Positions 38,503 to 50,787 of a stretch of 64,000 nucleotides of DNA are shown piece after piece. The position numbers were made by a program, and so were the translations under genes. The stretch is taken from contig SADC01000707.1 of the NCBI GenBank assembly GCA_004194705.1, forward strand, positions 496,001 through 560,000, given 5' to 3'. Origin of the DNA: Ditylenchus dipsaci. Lineage: Eukaryota; Nematoda; Chromadorea; Rhabditida; Anguinidae. Position 1 is the stretch's first letter, and every line of letters begins with the position of its first letter. The notes under the pieces are model-generated. The model worked only from the letters and a program-made list of their open reading frames with translations. It had not been told where the DNA came from and did no database searches.

Positions 38503-39286
38503 AACGGGTGGTCCAAAAGTTCTGTTACAAACTTTGAGACCATTATTTATTGTGTTATCTTATCGTTTGATAAGATTTTGATACCATTTTGTAGCCTGAA
38601 TCTCTTCTTTCAAATGGCATATTGCTTTTAGCTTGACTATTTTGGATAAGTCACCATTTGGCTCCAAACACTTGCCTGGTCATTTTGAGAAGGTTACCAA
38701 CATTTATCACTTTAACTGGTCAAATGTTTATTGAATTTCCATTGTCGCTACAAAATTTATCACCATGTTGTAGCGCAGCTCAAGAGCTACAAACCCATAT
38801 TACAGAATGATTTTTGAAAATGAAAGTGTTGAGATATGGCCTTTTGGAAAAAATCAATTTTCTTGAAAAATGACCAAAATCAGAAAAATTGGCAAAAACT
38901 TGCGTTTTCGTCATTTTTTCAAGAAAATGGTTTTTTCCAAAAGGCCATATCTCAATACTAAGATTTTCAAAAATCATTCTGTAATATGGGTTTTGTAGCT
39001 CTTGAGCTGCGCTACAACATGGTGATAAAATTGTGTCGTGACGCTCAAAATTCAATAAAACATTTGACCAGTTAAAGTGATGAAAACGCGGGTAACCTTC
39101 TCAAATGACCAGGCAAGTGTTTGGAGCCAAATGTGACTTATCCAAAATAGTCAAGCTAAAAGCAATATGCCATTTGAAAGAGAGATTCAGGGCTAAAAAT
39201 GGTATCAAAATCTTATCAAAACGATAAGATAACAAAATAAATAATTGGTCTCAAAGTTTGTAACAGAACTTTTTGGACCACCCGTT
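38503..39286. mobile_element. Large foldback MITE with CGGGTGGTCCAAAAGTTCTG ends
   Basis: Nearly perfect inverted repeat of about 390 bp per arm. The arms share GTAACAGAACTTTT, AAATGGCATATTGC, GACCAGGCAAGTG and GGCCATATCTCAA. No open frame other than palindrome shadows. Confidence 0.82.
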
Positions 39287-39394
39287 TTTTTAACAATTCT
39301 ATACATGACCCTCCAAATTCAAATGCTCGCAAAAACCTTTTGAGGAATTTTTGTTATATTTGAAGACCCATAAATTATTCAACGGAGACTTGAA

Positions 39395-42300
39395 GTGGTT
39401 ATCTCAGCTGACTTGAAATAGTTTGGGTAGTTTAAGATGGCTTAAAGTTTACAGGGCAGTTTACAATATTTGGGGTGGTGCGGGTTGTTAAAGGACCCTG
39501 TCTCTTCCTTATCATGGCAATTTCAAAGGTTTGAATGCGCGCGGGACCACATAGATTTTGTCAATATGTTTTCGAATTATTAATTAAATTTGAAAGGTTA
39601 TGTTCTATTCAATATAATGTCACAGTGCTACAGTGACAATTGTAGAGCTCAGGCTTTTCTTTACTGGTAACAATTCACATCCGTGAATTGTTACCACTAA
39701 AAAAGTTCACAATGCACAAAAATTTTACAAAATACTAAAGCAGCTTACGAGGAAAAACTGCTGCAAACGCAGAGAACACGGCTATTTCGTAATCCATATG
39801 AGCATTTGTGACCAAAAAAGCTGCAAGAAGTCGTTTGACTCTGCGAAAGAATGCTGTATTTGTTCCAGTCGATTTTTTCGGTAAGAGCGCATGCAAACAA
39901 GGGACGAAAGTTTCACCGACCTCGGCGTGGATTGTCATCAGCTGTTTCCATTCATTTGGCACCAGCTTAAAGGTACCATTCATTGTCCAATATTCGGCCA
40001 ATCGGAGACACTGCAGAATAAATATTCACTTTTTATTCAGACACAGTGAGCGAAACTTAACCTCTACCAAAGCAGGAGTAGAGAAAATAATTATTCGCCG
40101 AGACATTCTCCCCGAATCGAAAAAAAACAGACTGAACTTCCTTGCATAGTTTCAAGTCTTCGGGAATGACCAAATTAGATGGCAGACAAGATCCATTCCG
40201 ACAATCTTTCAGCTTCTAAAGAGAAAATAAATTACAGACGTCTAAATAATAGCAGTTCTTCTTCTGATGATACCATATGGCTCTTGCCACATTAGTAGCA
40301 AGAGCCATTTCTGTTGAGTTGAGTTTACTACAGCTTTAGCTTCATCTGTTTTACTCTCAGTCACCTTGACATAAATGTTGCGAGCACACAACTAAGAGAT
40401 TTGCGAGTAAATAGACAGCTTGAAAAATAGAGAAAACTTACAACGTTCTGCGGGCAAACTGTGCTACATCCAAATTGATTTCTCTGAGCTCCAAATCGAC
40501 TGCTTCTGTTGTGTGTGCATGGTGTCCAAGACTCATCCCGACGCAGTGTCCATCGGCATTGCTTTCCAAAGTTTTCTTGCATCCGTTGGAATATCTCTTT
40601 GCGCAGCGCCAGTGCATAATCATGTCCGCGTCCGTATGAGAGTAGTTGTAAGAGTGCCTGAATTAATCTCAATTTTACTGATTGCAAGCCTAGCAAGCAT
40701 TGTGGAAAAAAGCTTGACAAATAACGAGATTCTTGCCACGGCGAGATTGCATCAGACGCAGCTCCACCTCAGGCATGACCATTTCTTTTCGCTTCTTCGC
40801 TCTGCTCTTAGGAATAGTTTGACTTGTCATTTCTCTTTCCAAATTTTGGCTTCATTGGCTTGAACGATATCTTCTATTCCGTTAAGCTCTTCTTCTGAGG
40901 AAGTTGCCTCATCTTCACTGCTGCTACACTCTATATCGCTGAGCATCTGAAATAGCAGAGATAATGGTGCAGTATTACATCAGACGGTAAAAAATAGTAG
41001 GCAAATTTTCACCAGGAGAACACAGAAAACTATGTGCAAAGTTAGTGATTGTCGAAGCAGTTTTCGGTAAATCATCCGATTGTCAAAACGTATTATAAAT
41101 GAAATAAGCGATTGGCGAACTATCTTAATTGGCGTAATATCATCTTTTTGAAGTATCTGATTATTCAAATAGGCGCTTTTTGAATTATCTAATTATCAAA
41201 GCTATGTAAAGCCCTGAAAAAGGTCTAATCAGACCTAAATGCTCATCCCTAGTCAAGAGAACTTCTCGGAATTATGTCTAAGGTAAGTAAGTGCGCTCAT
41301 CTCTAACTTTTTTCGGCCAAATAAAAAGGACCTTAGGTCAAATAAGACTTTAGGATCCTAAAGCCAGAATCCTAAGCCCACGGTTTAAAAAATTCTGGCT
41401 CTCTTTTCTGTTGATGCTCTCATCCTTCGCTTTGGCCTTAGGTATCTTTTCTGTTTTGTTCCTTTCTTTCAGCCTTCAGTTTAACACAGATCATCGTTCA
41501 TCATCAAATTTAGGGCTACTGGTCTACCCCAAAAGGGTGTCCCCCTTTTCCGGCCTGTGGCTACGAGCCAGAGGCTAAGCCATTCGGAATTCAGGCGGCC
41601 CCTTCATAGAAGCTAACCCTGGCACTAGCACCACGGGACCCACCCGGTTGAGTCTGTTCGCTTCGTTGGCTACTTATGCATTTTGGTCTACCGCAAGTTG
41701 CTGGGTTTGAGGTGCCTTAAAGTTTTAATTAAGTGGCGGATCACAAGAAAGTAGCGCCGTATTTTATATCGAAAATAATTTTTGATACAGTTGACGCTCT
41801 CTATAACGACGCTCTTTATAACGACGCGCTCCTTATAACGACTCGGAAAAAGAAAGCTATTGAGTCACAAACGACCTTGTTTACGCCAAAACGACTCTAT
41901 TTATAACGACGCTCTCTATAACGACTCGATTTAGCCGGTCCCTAGAGAGTCGTTATAGAGAGCGTCCACTGTATAAATTGAGAGAGAGAGAGAAAAGGGT
42001 AGAAAACACACCCGACCAAGCGAAAAGCGATAATGAATTTTGAATTTTTCAAATCCTTGGCGTTATGGTAAGGCTAAACGACTACGCACCCTAAAAATGG
42101 GCGTGGTGGGCAAAACAGATAAATTTATCTGAACGATAAAATTATCTTTATCTGCCAGATCAAATTTTATCGCTCAGATAAAAATTGATTTTTAAATAAA
42201 AATCACTAGAAAATAAAAAAATGGGTTTCACAGTTGCAAATCTATGGAAATTTTCAAGAATAATAGTTAACAAAATATTTGATGGGTTTCGCCAGAAATC

Positions 42301-42494
42301 CTGGCTGAAAAATTCGAAAACCCATCAGCTATTTTAATCACTATCATTCTTAAAAATTTCTATAGATTTGCAAGTGTGGAACCCATTTTTTATTTTTTTA
42401 ATGATTTTCATTTAAACATCGAATTTTATCTGACAGATAAAATTTATCTACCAGATAAATTTTATCTGTCAGATAAAATTGTCAGATAAACTGA
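39395..42494. repeat. 3.1 kb tandem duplication, copy 1
   Basis: Begins GTGGTTATCTCAGCTGACTT and is followed directly by a second copy starting with the same 20 bases at 42495. Contents: a minus-strand MULE transposase, a GC-rich block, a CAGTTGACGCTCTCTATAAC MITE (41788-41971) and the start of the GATAAATTTATC foldback. The copies differ mainly by one-base indels at homopolymers. Confidence 0.9.
39735..40960 (-). CDS. MULE transposase, copy 1, with first catalytic Asp replaced by Asn
   Basis: Minus-strand exons running right to left: an acidic leader (SDIECSSSEDEATSSEEELN, about 40950-40840), an N-terminal exon with DGHCVGMSLGHHAHTTEAVD, which resembles the end of a FLYWCH-type finger, then LPSNLVIPEDLKLCKEVQSV. 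The core exon (40012-39735) encodes LAEYWTMNGTFKLVPNEWKQ, TIHAEVGETFVPCLHALLPK and HMDYEIAVFSAFAAVFP. MULE cores read W-x-x-DGTF at the first site, where this gene has N. The second Asp (MDYE) is present. The intron starts right after ...VFP, as in the fragment at 50950. Downstream exons with the third acidic residue are not identified. Some frame breaks remain. Confidence 0.68.
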
Positions 42495-42821
42495 GTGGTT
42501 ATCTCAGCTGACTTGAAATAGTTTGGGTAGTTTTAGATGCTTAAAGTTTACAGGGCAGTTTACAATATTTGGGGTGGTGCGGGGTGTTAAAGGACCCTGT
42601 CTCTTCCTTATCATGGCAATTTCAAAGGTTTGAATGCGCGCGGGACCACATAGATTTTGTCAATAATGTTTTCGAATTATTAATAATTTGAAAGGTTATG
42701 TTCTATTCAATATAATGTCACAGTGCTACAGTGACAATTGTAGAGCTCAGGCTTTTCTTTACTGGTAACAATTCACATCCGTGATTGTTACCACTAAAAA
42801 AGTTCACAATGCACAAAAATT

Positions 42822-43950
42822 TTACAAAATACTAAAGCAGCTTACGAGGAAAAAACTGCTGCAAACGCAGAGAACACGGCTATTTCGTAATCCATATGAG
42901 CATTTGTGACCAAAAAAGCTGCAAGAAGTCGTTTGACTCTGCGAAAGAATGCTGTATTTGTTCCAGTCGATTTTTCGGTAAGAGCGCATGCAAACAAGGG
43001 ACGAAAGTTTCACCGACCTCGGCGTGGATGTCATCAGCTGTTCCATTCATTTGGCACCAGCTTAAGGTACCATTCATTGTCCAATATTCGGCCATCGGAG
43101 ACACTGCAGAATAAATATTCACTTTTTATTCAGACACAGTGAGCGAACTTAACTCTACCAAAGCAGGAGTAGAGAAAAAATTATTCGCCGAGACATTCTC
43201 CCCGAATCGAAAAAAAACAGACTGAACTTCCTTGCATAGTTTCAAGTCTTCGGGAATGACCAAATTAGATGGCAGACAAGATCCATTCCGACAATTTTCA
43301 GCTTCTAAAGAGAAAATAAAATTACAGACGTCTAAATATAGCAGTCTTCTTCTGATGATACCATATGGCTCTTGCCACATTAGTAGCAAGAGCCATTTCT
43401 GTTGAGTTGAGTTTACTACAGCTTTAGCTTCATCTGTTTTACCTCAGTCACCTTGACATAAATGTTGCGAGCACACAACTAAGAGATTTGCGAGTAAATA
43501 GACAGCTTGAAAATAGAGAAAACTTACAACGTTCTGCGGGCAAACTGTGCTACATCCAAATGATTCTCTGAGCTCCAAATCGACTGCTTCTGTTGTGTGT
43601 GCATGGTGTCCAAGACTCATCCCGACGCAGTGTCCATCGGCATGCCTTCCAAAGTTTTCTTGCATCCGTTGAATATCTCTTTGCGCAGCGCCAGTGCATA
43701 ATCATGTCCGCGTCCGTATGAGAGTAGTTGTAAGAGTGCCCTGATTAATCTCATTTTACTGATTGCAAGCCTAGCAAGCATTGTGGAAAAAAAGCTTGAC
43801 AAATAACGAGATTCTGCCACGGCGAGATTGCATCAGACGCAGCCCACCTCAGGCATGACCATTCTTTCGCTCTTCGCTCTGCTCTTAGGAATAGTTTGAC
43901 TTGTCATTTCTCTTTCCAAATTTTGGCTTTCATTGGCTTGAACGATATCT
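42822..43950 (-). pseudogene. MULE transposase, copy 2
   Basis: Duplicate of the gene at 39735-40960 with extra one-base losses that break the frame (NGT followed by a shifted frame near 43060, and others at 43080, 43565 and 43640). It keeps MNGT rather than MDGT, so that change predates the duplication. Whether the breaks are biological or assembly errors is open. Confidence 0.62.
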
Positions 43951-44480
43951 TCTATTCCGTTAAGCTCTTCTCTGAGGAAGTTGCCTCATCTTCACTGCTG
44001 CTACACTCTATATCGCTGAGCATCTGAAATAGCAGAGATAATGGGCAGTATTACATCAGAACGGTAAAAAATAGTAGGCAAATTTTCACCAGGAGAACAC
44101 AGAAAACTATGTGCAAAGTTAGTGATTGTCGAAGCAGTTTTCGGTAAATCATCCGATTGTCAAAACGTATTATAAATGAAATAAGCGATTGGCGAACTAT
44201 CTTAATTGGCGTAATATCATTTTTTGAAGTATCTGATTATTCAAATAGGCGCTTTTGAATTATCTAATTATCAAAGCTATGTAAAGCCCTGAAAAAGTCT
44301 AATCAGACCTAAATGCTCATCCCTAGTCAAAGAACTCTCGGAATTATGTCTAAGGTAAGTAAGTGCGCTCATCTCTAACTTTTTCGGCAAAATAAAGGAC
44401 CTTAGGTCAAAATAAGACTTTGGATCCTAAAGCCAGAATCCTAAAGCCCACGGTTTAAAAAAATTCTGGCTCTCTTTCTG

Positions 44481-44720
44481 TTGATGCTCTCATCCTTCGC
44501 TTTGGCCTTAGGTATCTTTTCTGTTTTGTTCCTTTCTTTCAGCCTTCAGTTTAACACAGATCATCGTTCATCATCAAATTTAGGGCTACTGGTCTACCCC
44601 AAAAGGGTGTCCCCCTTTCCGGCCTGTGGCTACGAGCCAGAGGCTAAGCCATTCGGAAATTCAGCCGGCCCCTTCATAGAAGCTAACCCTGGCACTAGCA
44701 CCACGGGACCCCCCGGTTGA
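44481..44720 (+). other. GC-rich open stretch in the duplication
   Basis: A 79-codon frame (FPACGYEPEAKPFGNSAGPF, ending TSTTGPPG) in unusually GC-rich sequence. It is preserved in copy 1 (41440-41680) except for one-base differences. No family recognised and no splice context; it could be part of the transposon's own non-coding end. Confidence 0.3.
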
Positions 44721-45164
44721 GTCTGTTCGCTTCGTTGGCTACTTATGCATTTTGGTCTAACCGCAAGTTGCTGGGTTTGAGGGTGCCTTAAGTATTTAAT
44801 TAAGTGGCGGATCACAAGAAAGTAGCGCCGTATTTATATCGAAAATAATTTTGATACAGTTGACGCTCTCTATAACGACGCTCTTATAACGACGCGCTCC
44901 TTATAACGACTCGGAAAAAGAAAGCTATTGAGTCACGAACGACCTTGTTTACGCCAAAACGACTCTATTTATAACGACGCTCTCTATAACGACTCGATTT
45001 AGCCGGTCCCTAGAGAGTCGTTATAGAGAGCGTCCACTGTATAAATTGAGAGAGAGAGAGAAAAGGGTAGAAAAACACCGACCAAGCGAAAAGCGATAAT
45101 GAATTTGAATTTTCAAATCCTTGGCGTTATGGTAAGGCTAAACGACTACGCACCCTAAAAATGG

Positions 45165-45635
45165 GCGTGGTGGGCAAAACAGATAAATTTATCTGACCGA
45201 TAAAATTATCTTTATCTGCCAGATCAAATTTTATCGCTCAGATAAAAATTGATTTTTAAATAAAAATCACTAGAAAATAAAAAATGGGTTTCACAGTTGC
45301 AAATCTATGGAAATTTTCAGAATAATAGTGACCAAAATATTTGATGGGTTTCGCCAGAAATCTTGCTGAAAAATTCGAAACCCATCAGCTATTTTAATCA
45401 CTATCATTCTTAAAAATTCTATAGATTGCAAGTGTGGAACCCATTTTTTATTTTTTTAATGATTTTCATTTAAACATCGAATTTTATCTGACAGATAAAA
45501 TTTATCTACCAGATAAATTTTATCTGTCAGATAAAATTGTATCTGGCAGATAAATTTTATCTGTCAGATAAAATGTATCTGGCAGATAAATTTATCGGTT
45601 CAGATAAATTTATCTGTTTTGCGCACCACGAAAAT
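45165..45635. mobile_element. Foldback with GATAAATTTATC minisatellite arms
   Basis: Ends GTGGTGGGCAAAACAGATAA and TTATCTGTTTTGCGCACCAC are inverted. Each arm is a run of CAGATAAATTTTATCTG palindromic units (at least five at the right). The middle is itself an inverted repeat (TGGGTTTCACAGTTGCAAAT and mirror). An incomplete copy lies at 42110-42490. Confidence 0.82.
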
Positions 45636-45639
45636 AGGT

Positions 45640-46025
45640 CTATCGAAGGAGAAAATTATGCCATTTTAAATGGGCAAAACTTATTTTTGTTGCCGGAAAA
45701 CTGATTTTTGTTGCGGTTTCGTTCTCTTCAGCCGCTCATCACCGAAGAGAACGAAACCGGCAACAAAAATCAGTTTTGCCCATTTTTAAGGGCCATTACC
45801 GTCTCCGTCAACGGTTGTCCCCCGCCAATTCAATTTTTTTTCTTTATCGTTGGATTTACGTACGAATTTCCAATTTGGTTTCTAACAAAACTGTACCTAA
45901 AATTAAATTCTAGGCCTTGTTTTGTTAGAAACCAAGCTGAAAAATTCGTACAGAAGTTGAATGATTAAGCAAAAAAATTGAATTGGCAGGGACAATTCAA
46001 AACAGGTGGCAATGGCCCTTTAAAT
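45640..46025. repeat. Two adjacent palindromes upstream of BCAS2
   Basis: 45675-45785: AAATGGGCAAAACT, GTTGCCGG and CGTTCTCTTC pair with mirrored copies. 45787-46022: GGGCCATTACCG and GGCAATGGCCC ends with TTGGTTTCTAACAAAAC mirrored inside, similar to 54560-54805. Confidence 0.68.
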
Positions 46026-46330
46026 AGGGCCAAATTCAAATTTACGCTCAAATGCAATCGATAAGATTTTCAGATGGTACCAGCAAAAATTTGACAACTA
46101 TCCGAAGGACAGAAAGCAGTGATTCCTTATTTAATTTAAAACCACAGATTGTACAGAAGTCATAATTTTCATTTTCAATAAAAATTTTAATGATATTGCC
46201 ATGTTTAGTTTTATTATTTTGTCAAAGCCATTTGCTTCTATGCAATGACTGTTTTCATGTTTTTTTACTTTCAATTCCTCTATTCAGAGTGACGTTATTC
46301 TTTCAGATCCATAAGCTTTCCTTTATCATT

Positions 46331-49300
46331 ATGACGCAAAAACTTGCGGTGGCTTTGATCCCAGCATCAACTTCTGCTTCCAAGGAAACAATCGATGACG
46401 GCAATGTTTTGGATGCTCTTCCGTAAGTCTTTTTCGAAGATATGAAGGAAAGATATTAGAAAAGTTAAAAGTAATAACCAAATCATTTTTATGACTGCTT
46501 CTCACGTTGACCTTTTTGTGCAACATTTCGCAAAGATGATGCAACAATTGATTCTCATTAGAAACTAGAGTCGTAGAGCTACATGATGGTGTTATCACTT
46601 TAAAAAAAAATATAAAAAAATTAAAATAAAATCAGTCAAAATTAAAATTTGCCCCTAAATGAGTGAAATTTGCCCTCAAGAAAGTATATTTGCCCCAAGA
46701 AAAAGTATTACCCATTTTTGTCTTTGCAGAGATATTCTTCCCAATTATTTTTTGTTTAGTTTTGTGTTTTCTAACCATGAGAGGCATAAAGCGTTGATAT
46801 TAGTTGATAAAACAGGTTTTGGGTCAGGGGTGAAAGGAACTTAAGCCGATATTTCTGATGCGCTACGGATCGTTCAAACGGGGGTGTCCCTCTCATGCAG
46901 TGGTGGTCCGAGTAATGAGGCGCGATGTTCTATTCTAAAATTATTTCTAAGCCCCCATTTTATCATATAAGGAAACTAAAATGTATGTAAATCATTAATT
47001 AAATATTGAAGTCGTAATCAACAAGACCTTGAAACCTCGCGCATTGACCTGACGTCTCCATTGTGGGAGTTGGCGCAGTTTTCCGGTCAACTCATTTAAA
47101 CTAATTTGCAGACCTCTTAATTTATATTTATTTTCAGCTACATTGATGACGTGAACTACACGGAGGAACATCGTCAGTTGGCTTTGCAATTGATTCAGGC
47201 GGAGTGCCGAAATTTCCCGATGACGAAGAACTATTTGCGCAACTTCAAGCAGCCAAATTATGACAGCTTCCTCACGCCGCGGATCAAGGAGCAGTTTTCA
47301 AACATTTCAGAGAAGAAGGTCAGGCTCGAAATGGGGAATACTTGGACTTATGAATTTTCTTAATATTTTGATTCTAGGAAATGGAGAAGATCGATTTGGT
47401 CCGCTACGAAGTTTCATCTCCTGCAAATACAAGCAAATCTGGTGACAAGAAGGCTTGGCAGAACGTAAGGAAAAATTCCTTGCCTCGATTTTCCTCTTTC
47501 AGCCATATAATTTTCAGGCCATCCAGAATTGCAAGTCTCAGCTTGGTAATCAGTGCCTGCGCAAGCTAAACTTGGAAATCATGGAGGAATTCGGTGGTCC
47601 GGCTTACCTTCAGTTCAATAAACATTTGCAGCAGATCGCCGAGAAAGAGGAAAGCAACGTTTTGCAGGTTGTGTACAAGAATGAACAGTATTTCGGAGTT
47701 AAGAGACATTCTTTCAAATTTTAAAGATTATCTTTTTGATGTTTATCTTCGAAAATTTCACGTCTCTGGTTGTTAGTGATTATACAGGCGAAATGCTAAT
47801 GTAGAAGAGGATTGAAGAAAGGCTGTATAAGCTAGGTTATTTAATCGCCGGAACCATTAAAATCCGTAGGCTGTTTCATATCCCTACGTCAATTTGTATA
47901 TTTTGTTCGTTTAATTCTTAACATCATCAAAAAGGAAAATTCGGTACAATTCTGGTATACCCCAGCACTCAATTCTGGTATACCCCAGCACTCAATTCTG
48001 GTATACCCCCAGCACTCGATTCTGGTATACCCAACACTTTACCCCACAATTGAAAGCTGAGGATGTTAGCTACACGATGGTGTAAAAATTTCTTGGTTTA
48101 GTTCACAAAAATGTATACCTTTTAATAAAAATTGAATTGAATCTTTTCGAGTGAAAATTGAACGCTCAAAAATGATTCAATTCTATTTAATTAAAAGATG
48201 TGCATTTTTGTGAACTAAACCAAGAAATTTTTACACCATCGTGTAGCTAACATCCTCAGCTTTCAATTGTGAGGTAAAGTGTTGGGGATATACCAGAATT
48301 TAGTGCTGGGGGTATACCCGAATTGAGTGCTGGGGGTATACCAGAATTGAGTGCTGGGGGTATACCAGAATTTAGCCGAAAATTCAATGTAAATTTGGAA
48401 GTTAGACCCATTCACCCATCAAAAAACTATCTTAATTCCCTGGATGTATTCGGTCGAGTCTCTATTTCCGTAGCTCACCATCATGTAATTGATTCAAGTA
48501 TATGCTGAAAGGTGCCGTATTTTTCTCTGATAGCTCACCTGGGCGCTACTGCAGAATCGGTTTCAAATTTTGCCTTGGTCCCCCTGTTGATTTTGGTGAA
48601 AAATACTTTGGTCTCCCCTGTTGTTTTTTAATCTTATTTTAATGTGATTCAATCACCATGATAACATTGAAAAAACAACAGGGCAGCAAGGCAAAATTTG
48701 CAACCGATTCTGCAGTAGGGCCTGCAGCTCACCTGTCTCTGTTAACTCACCACCCTTAACTTTGAGTACAGGAAATATTTTACAAAGCTATTCATTGCAT
48801 TTTATTTACTGCCACAAGCTCTACCGATTCCGCTTTTTAAATTTTAGCTAAGCACCTAAATATTTGGAGATCAACCTCAAAATTTACCCATTTTGAGTGT
48901 TTGAAAATAACTCACCCGGGTGAGCTATCACTAACTATTGTTTTTATAATGCTATTTGAACTTGAATTGCTTTCTATTATGACAAAATAAATAACTTTTG
49001 GTAGAAACTCTATAAAAATTAGGATTGCAGGAACAGTCGTACTGGTATATAGCCCATGCATAACCATTAATATTTAAATCGACGTGGTGGCCTAGTCGGT
49101 TAAATAGGGTCATGCTAAGGTACTAGGTCGTCGTTTTTAAAGTTTAATATTTACTCGAATTAAACTTTAACATGACCGAATTTAAACTCAACTTGAGTTA
49201 CTGTGCGGCGGAGAAAATTCTACTTTTGATTTAATTTCTGAGAAGCTAAGTTAAAATAGTTTTTTTAGTTGAGATCAGAATTGTATGAAATCAATGCTAG

Positions 49301-49524
49301 GCGAAAGCGAACTCAACTTGCTGCTGGAGAAAACTTACTCAGTTGGGAACAAATTGGGTGGAGCTGGTGACCAAAATGCTAGTATGGAGGTGGGCTCTCT
49401 ATTATTTTGCTTGGAGATGATGATTGACACATTTTAGATGGCGATCATGGGCATGGAGGATGATATCAAAGTCAGAGCCAAGAAACTTCATGTTGATCCT
49501 ATGATTGAAAAAGTCCCTGAATAA
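46331..49524 (+). CDS. BCAS2: BCAS2 / SPF27 pre-mRNA-splicing factor
   Basis: Subunit of the Prp19 (NTC) complex that activates the spliceosome. Exons: 46331-46422, 47138-47318, 47378-47464, 47518-47667, 49269-49389 and 49438-49524; all joins are in phase. The protein reads VLDALPYIDDVNYTEEHRQL, MTKNYLRNFKQPNYDSF, MEKIDLVRYE and LRKLNLEIM, then LRSELYEINARRKRTQLAAG and NWVELVTKN, matching human BCAS2 from VVDALPYFD to WVSLVSKN. The last exon ends MIEKVPE. Exon 5 needs one extra A in each of two AAAA runs (49330-49333 and 49373-49376) to keep frame. A TTCTTTCAG at 46298-46306 before the ATG could be a trans-splice acceptor, and AATAAA at about 49597 could be the polyA signal. Intron 4 (1.6 kb) holds a minisatellite foldback, a second foldback and a tRNA-like segment. 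Confidence 0.93.
47943..48372. mobile_element. Foldback with GGTATACCCCAGCACTCA minisatellite arms (BCAS2 intron 4)
   Basis: The left arm has four units of TTCTGGTATACCCCAGCACT. The right arm has the mirrored GTGCTGGGGGTATACCAGAA units. The inner arms pair through GCTACACGATGGTG and CTTGGTTTAGTTCACAAAA. Confidence 0.83.
48508..48930. mobile_element. MITE with CTGATAGCTCACC ends (BCAS2 intron 4)
   Basis: CCGTATTTTTCTCTGATAGC at the left and GGTGAGCTATCACTAA at the right are mirrored. A nested palindrome (CTGCAGAATCGGTTTCAAAT, with CCTTGGTCCCC inside) lies at about 48550-48722. Confidence 0.65.
49083..49135 (+). repeat. tRNA-like A-box segment
   Basis: GTGGCCTAGTCGGTTA matches a pol III A-box and is related to segments at 26127 and 53390. 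No B-box or folding support; probably a SINE fragment. Confidence 0.35.
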
Positions 49525-49849
49525 AAACTTTCTATATTGTTCTCGCAGTTGCGGTAATTGTTTGTTGTTCTGATGTATGCCTCTTTGAACGTTGAATAAA
49601 AGTGGATAACCGTAGAGTGACATTTCATCGCCTTATCACTCGTTTATCGCTTATTGATTTAGGTATTCTCATCACCAGTTACACGTTAACTCAGTTATAC
49701 TATGGTTTCTTATATGTGGACAAACATCGCATCTGATCTTATCATCAGCATCATTTAATAGTTTGTAGATGTCCAGCAAATAGACAACTATTGGCCAGAG
49801 TTTTGATCTGGACTTTTTTAACACTGGAAAACCGGAGTGTACTACGTCT

Positions 49850-49995
49850 TTTACGTGACAATTCATCGTCAGGGACAATTCACCCTCACTGGGAAAACGG
49901 GCCGATTCATCCTCACTCGTCAAAACGGGACGATTCATCCTCACTCGTCAAAACGGGACAATTCATCCTCTCTATTTAAAAGGGCCGATTCATCA
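49850..49995. repeat. Tandem repeat, GATTCATCCTCACTCGTC units
   Basis: About four imperfect units of roughly 30 bp containing CGATTCATCCTCACTCGTCA and AAAACGGG. Non-coding. Confidence 0.7.
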
Positions 49996-49996
49996 T

Positions 49997-50787
49997 TCCT
50001 TTAAAAAAGTGACTCCAGGGCGGTATTCAGGTCGGTTAGTAGAGTCAGTAGATCAAGAGTTACTCTTGATCCTACTCGCCCATCTGAAATGAGTTGAGTA
50101 GAGTTTTGGATTAAAAGTTACTCGCGATCCTACTCGAGCAGCAAGTGATCTTTGAACTGAGTAGAATTCAGTTCTTCTCGCCTAACTCGAGTTCTACTCG
50201 CCTAACTCCAGTTCTACTCGCCTAACTCGAGTTCTACTCCCCTAACTCGGCTTTCTACTCCCGAGATTTTACGAGAAAACACAATTTTTTGAACTGGCTT
50301 GAGTTCTACTCGACCAACTGGGCTTTCTACCCCGAGTTTTTACGAGTAAATTTTTTTTTGCGAGTAGAACTCGAGTAAATTTAAAAAATTTAATTTACTC
50401 GTAAAACTCGGAAGTCGGAAGCCGAGTTGGGCGAGTAGAACTCGAAAAAATTAAAAAAAAAATTTACTCGTAAAACTCGGGGTTAGAAAGCGGAGTTAGG
50501 GGAGTAGAACTCGAGTTAGGCGAGTAGAACTGGAGTTAGGCGAGTAAAACTCGAGTTTTGCGAGAAGAACTGAATTCTGCTCAGATCAAAGATTACTTAC
50601 TGCTCGATTACTATTACTTACTTACTTACTTTTGATCCAAAACTCTACTCGTGTGTCTGAAACGAGTTGAGTAGATCAAAAGTAACTCATGATCTTTGAA
50701 CCTACTCGGCCCGTCTGAAACACGTCGAGTAGATCACGAGTTACTTTTGATCCAAAACTCTACTAACCTACCTGAATACGACCCCAG
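49997..50787. mobile_element. Foldback with GAGTAGAACTCGAGTTAGGC minisatellite arms
   Basis: Ends GTATTCAGGTCGGTTAGTAG and CTACTAACCTACCTGAATAC are mirrored. Arms are made of TTCTACTCGCCTAACTCGAG units and their complement, with AAGAGTTACTCTTGATC blocks nearer the ends. A smaller relative with AGGTCGATGG ends lies at 62690-62882. Confidence 0.8.

Larger units (their letters stand above)
42495..45540. repeat. 3.1 kb tandem duplication, copy 2
   Basis: Same content and order as copy 1, with many one-base losses (for example CTGTTCC where copy 1 has CTGTTTCC, and GATGTCATC where copy 1 has GATTGTCATC). The MITE copy is 44857-45039. Unlike copy 1, its foldback is complete at the right. Confidence 0.9.

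Noticed and set aside
41480..41720. rRNA or other structural RNA fragment (GC-rich block)
   Set aside because: No recognisable rRNA core sequence; left as an unassigned GC-rich stretch.
47943..48372. CRISPR-like array of repeats
   Set aside because: Units are directly adjacent minisatellite repeats without unique spacers and are inverted in the other arm; the host is eukaryotic.
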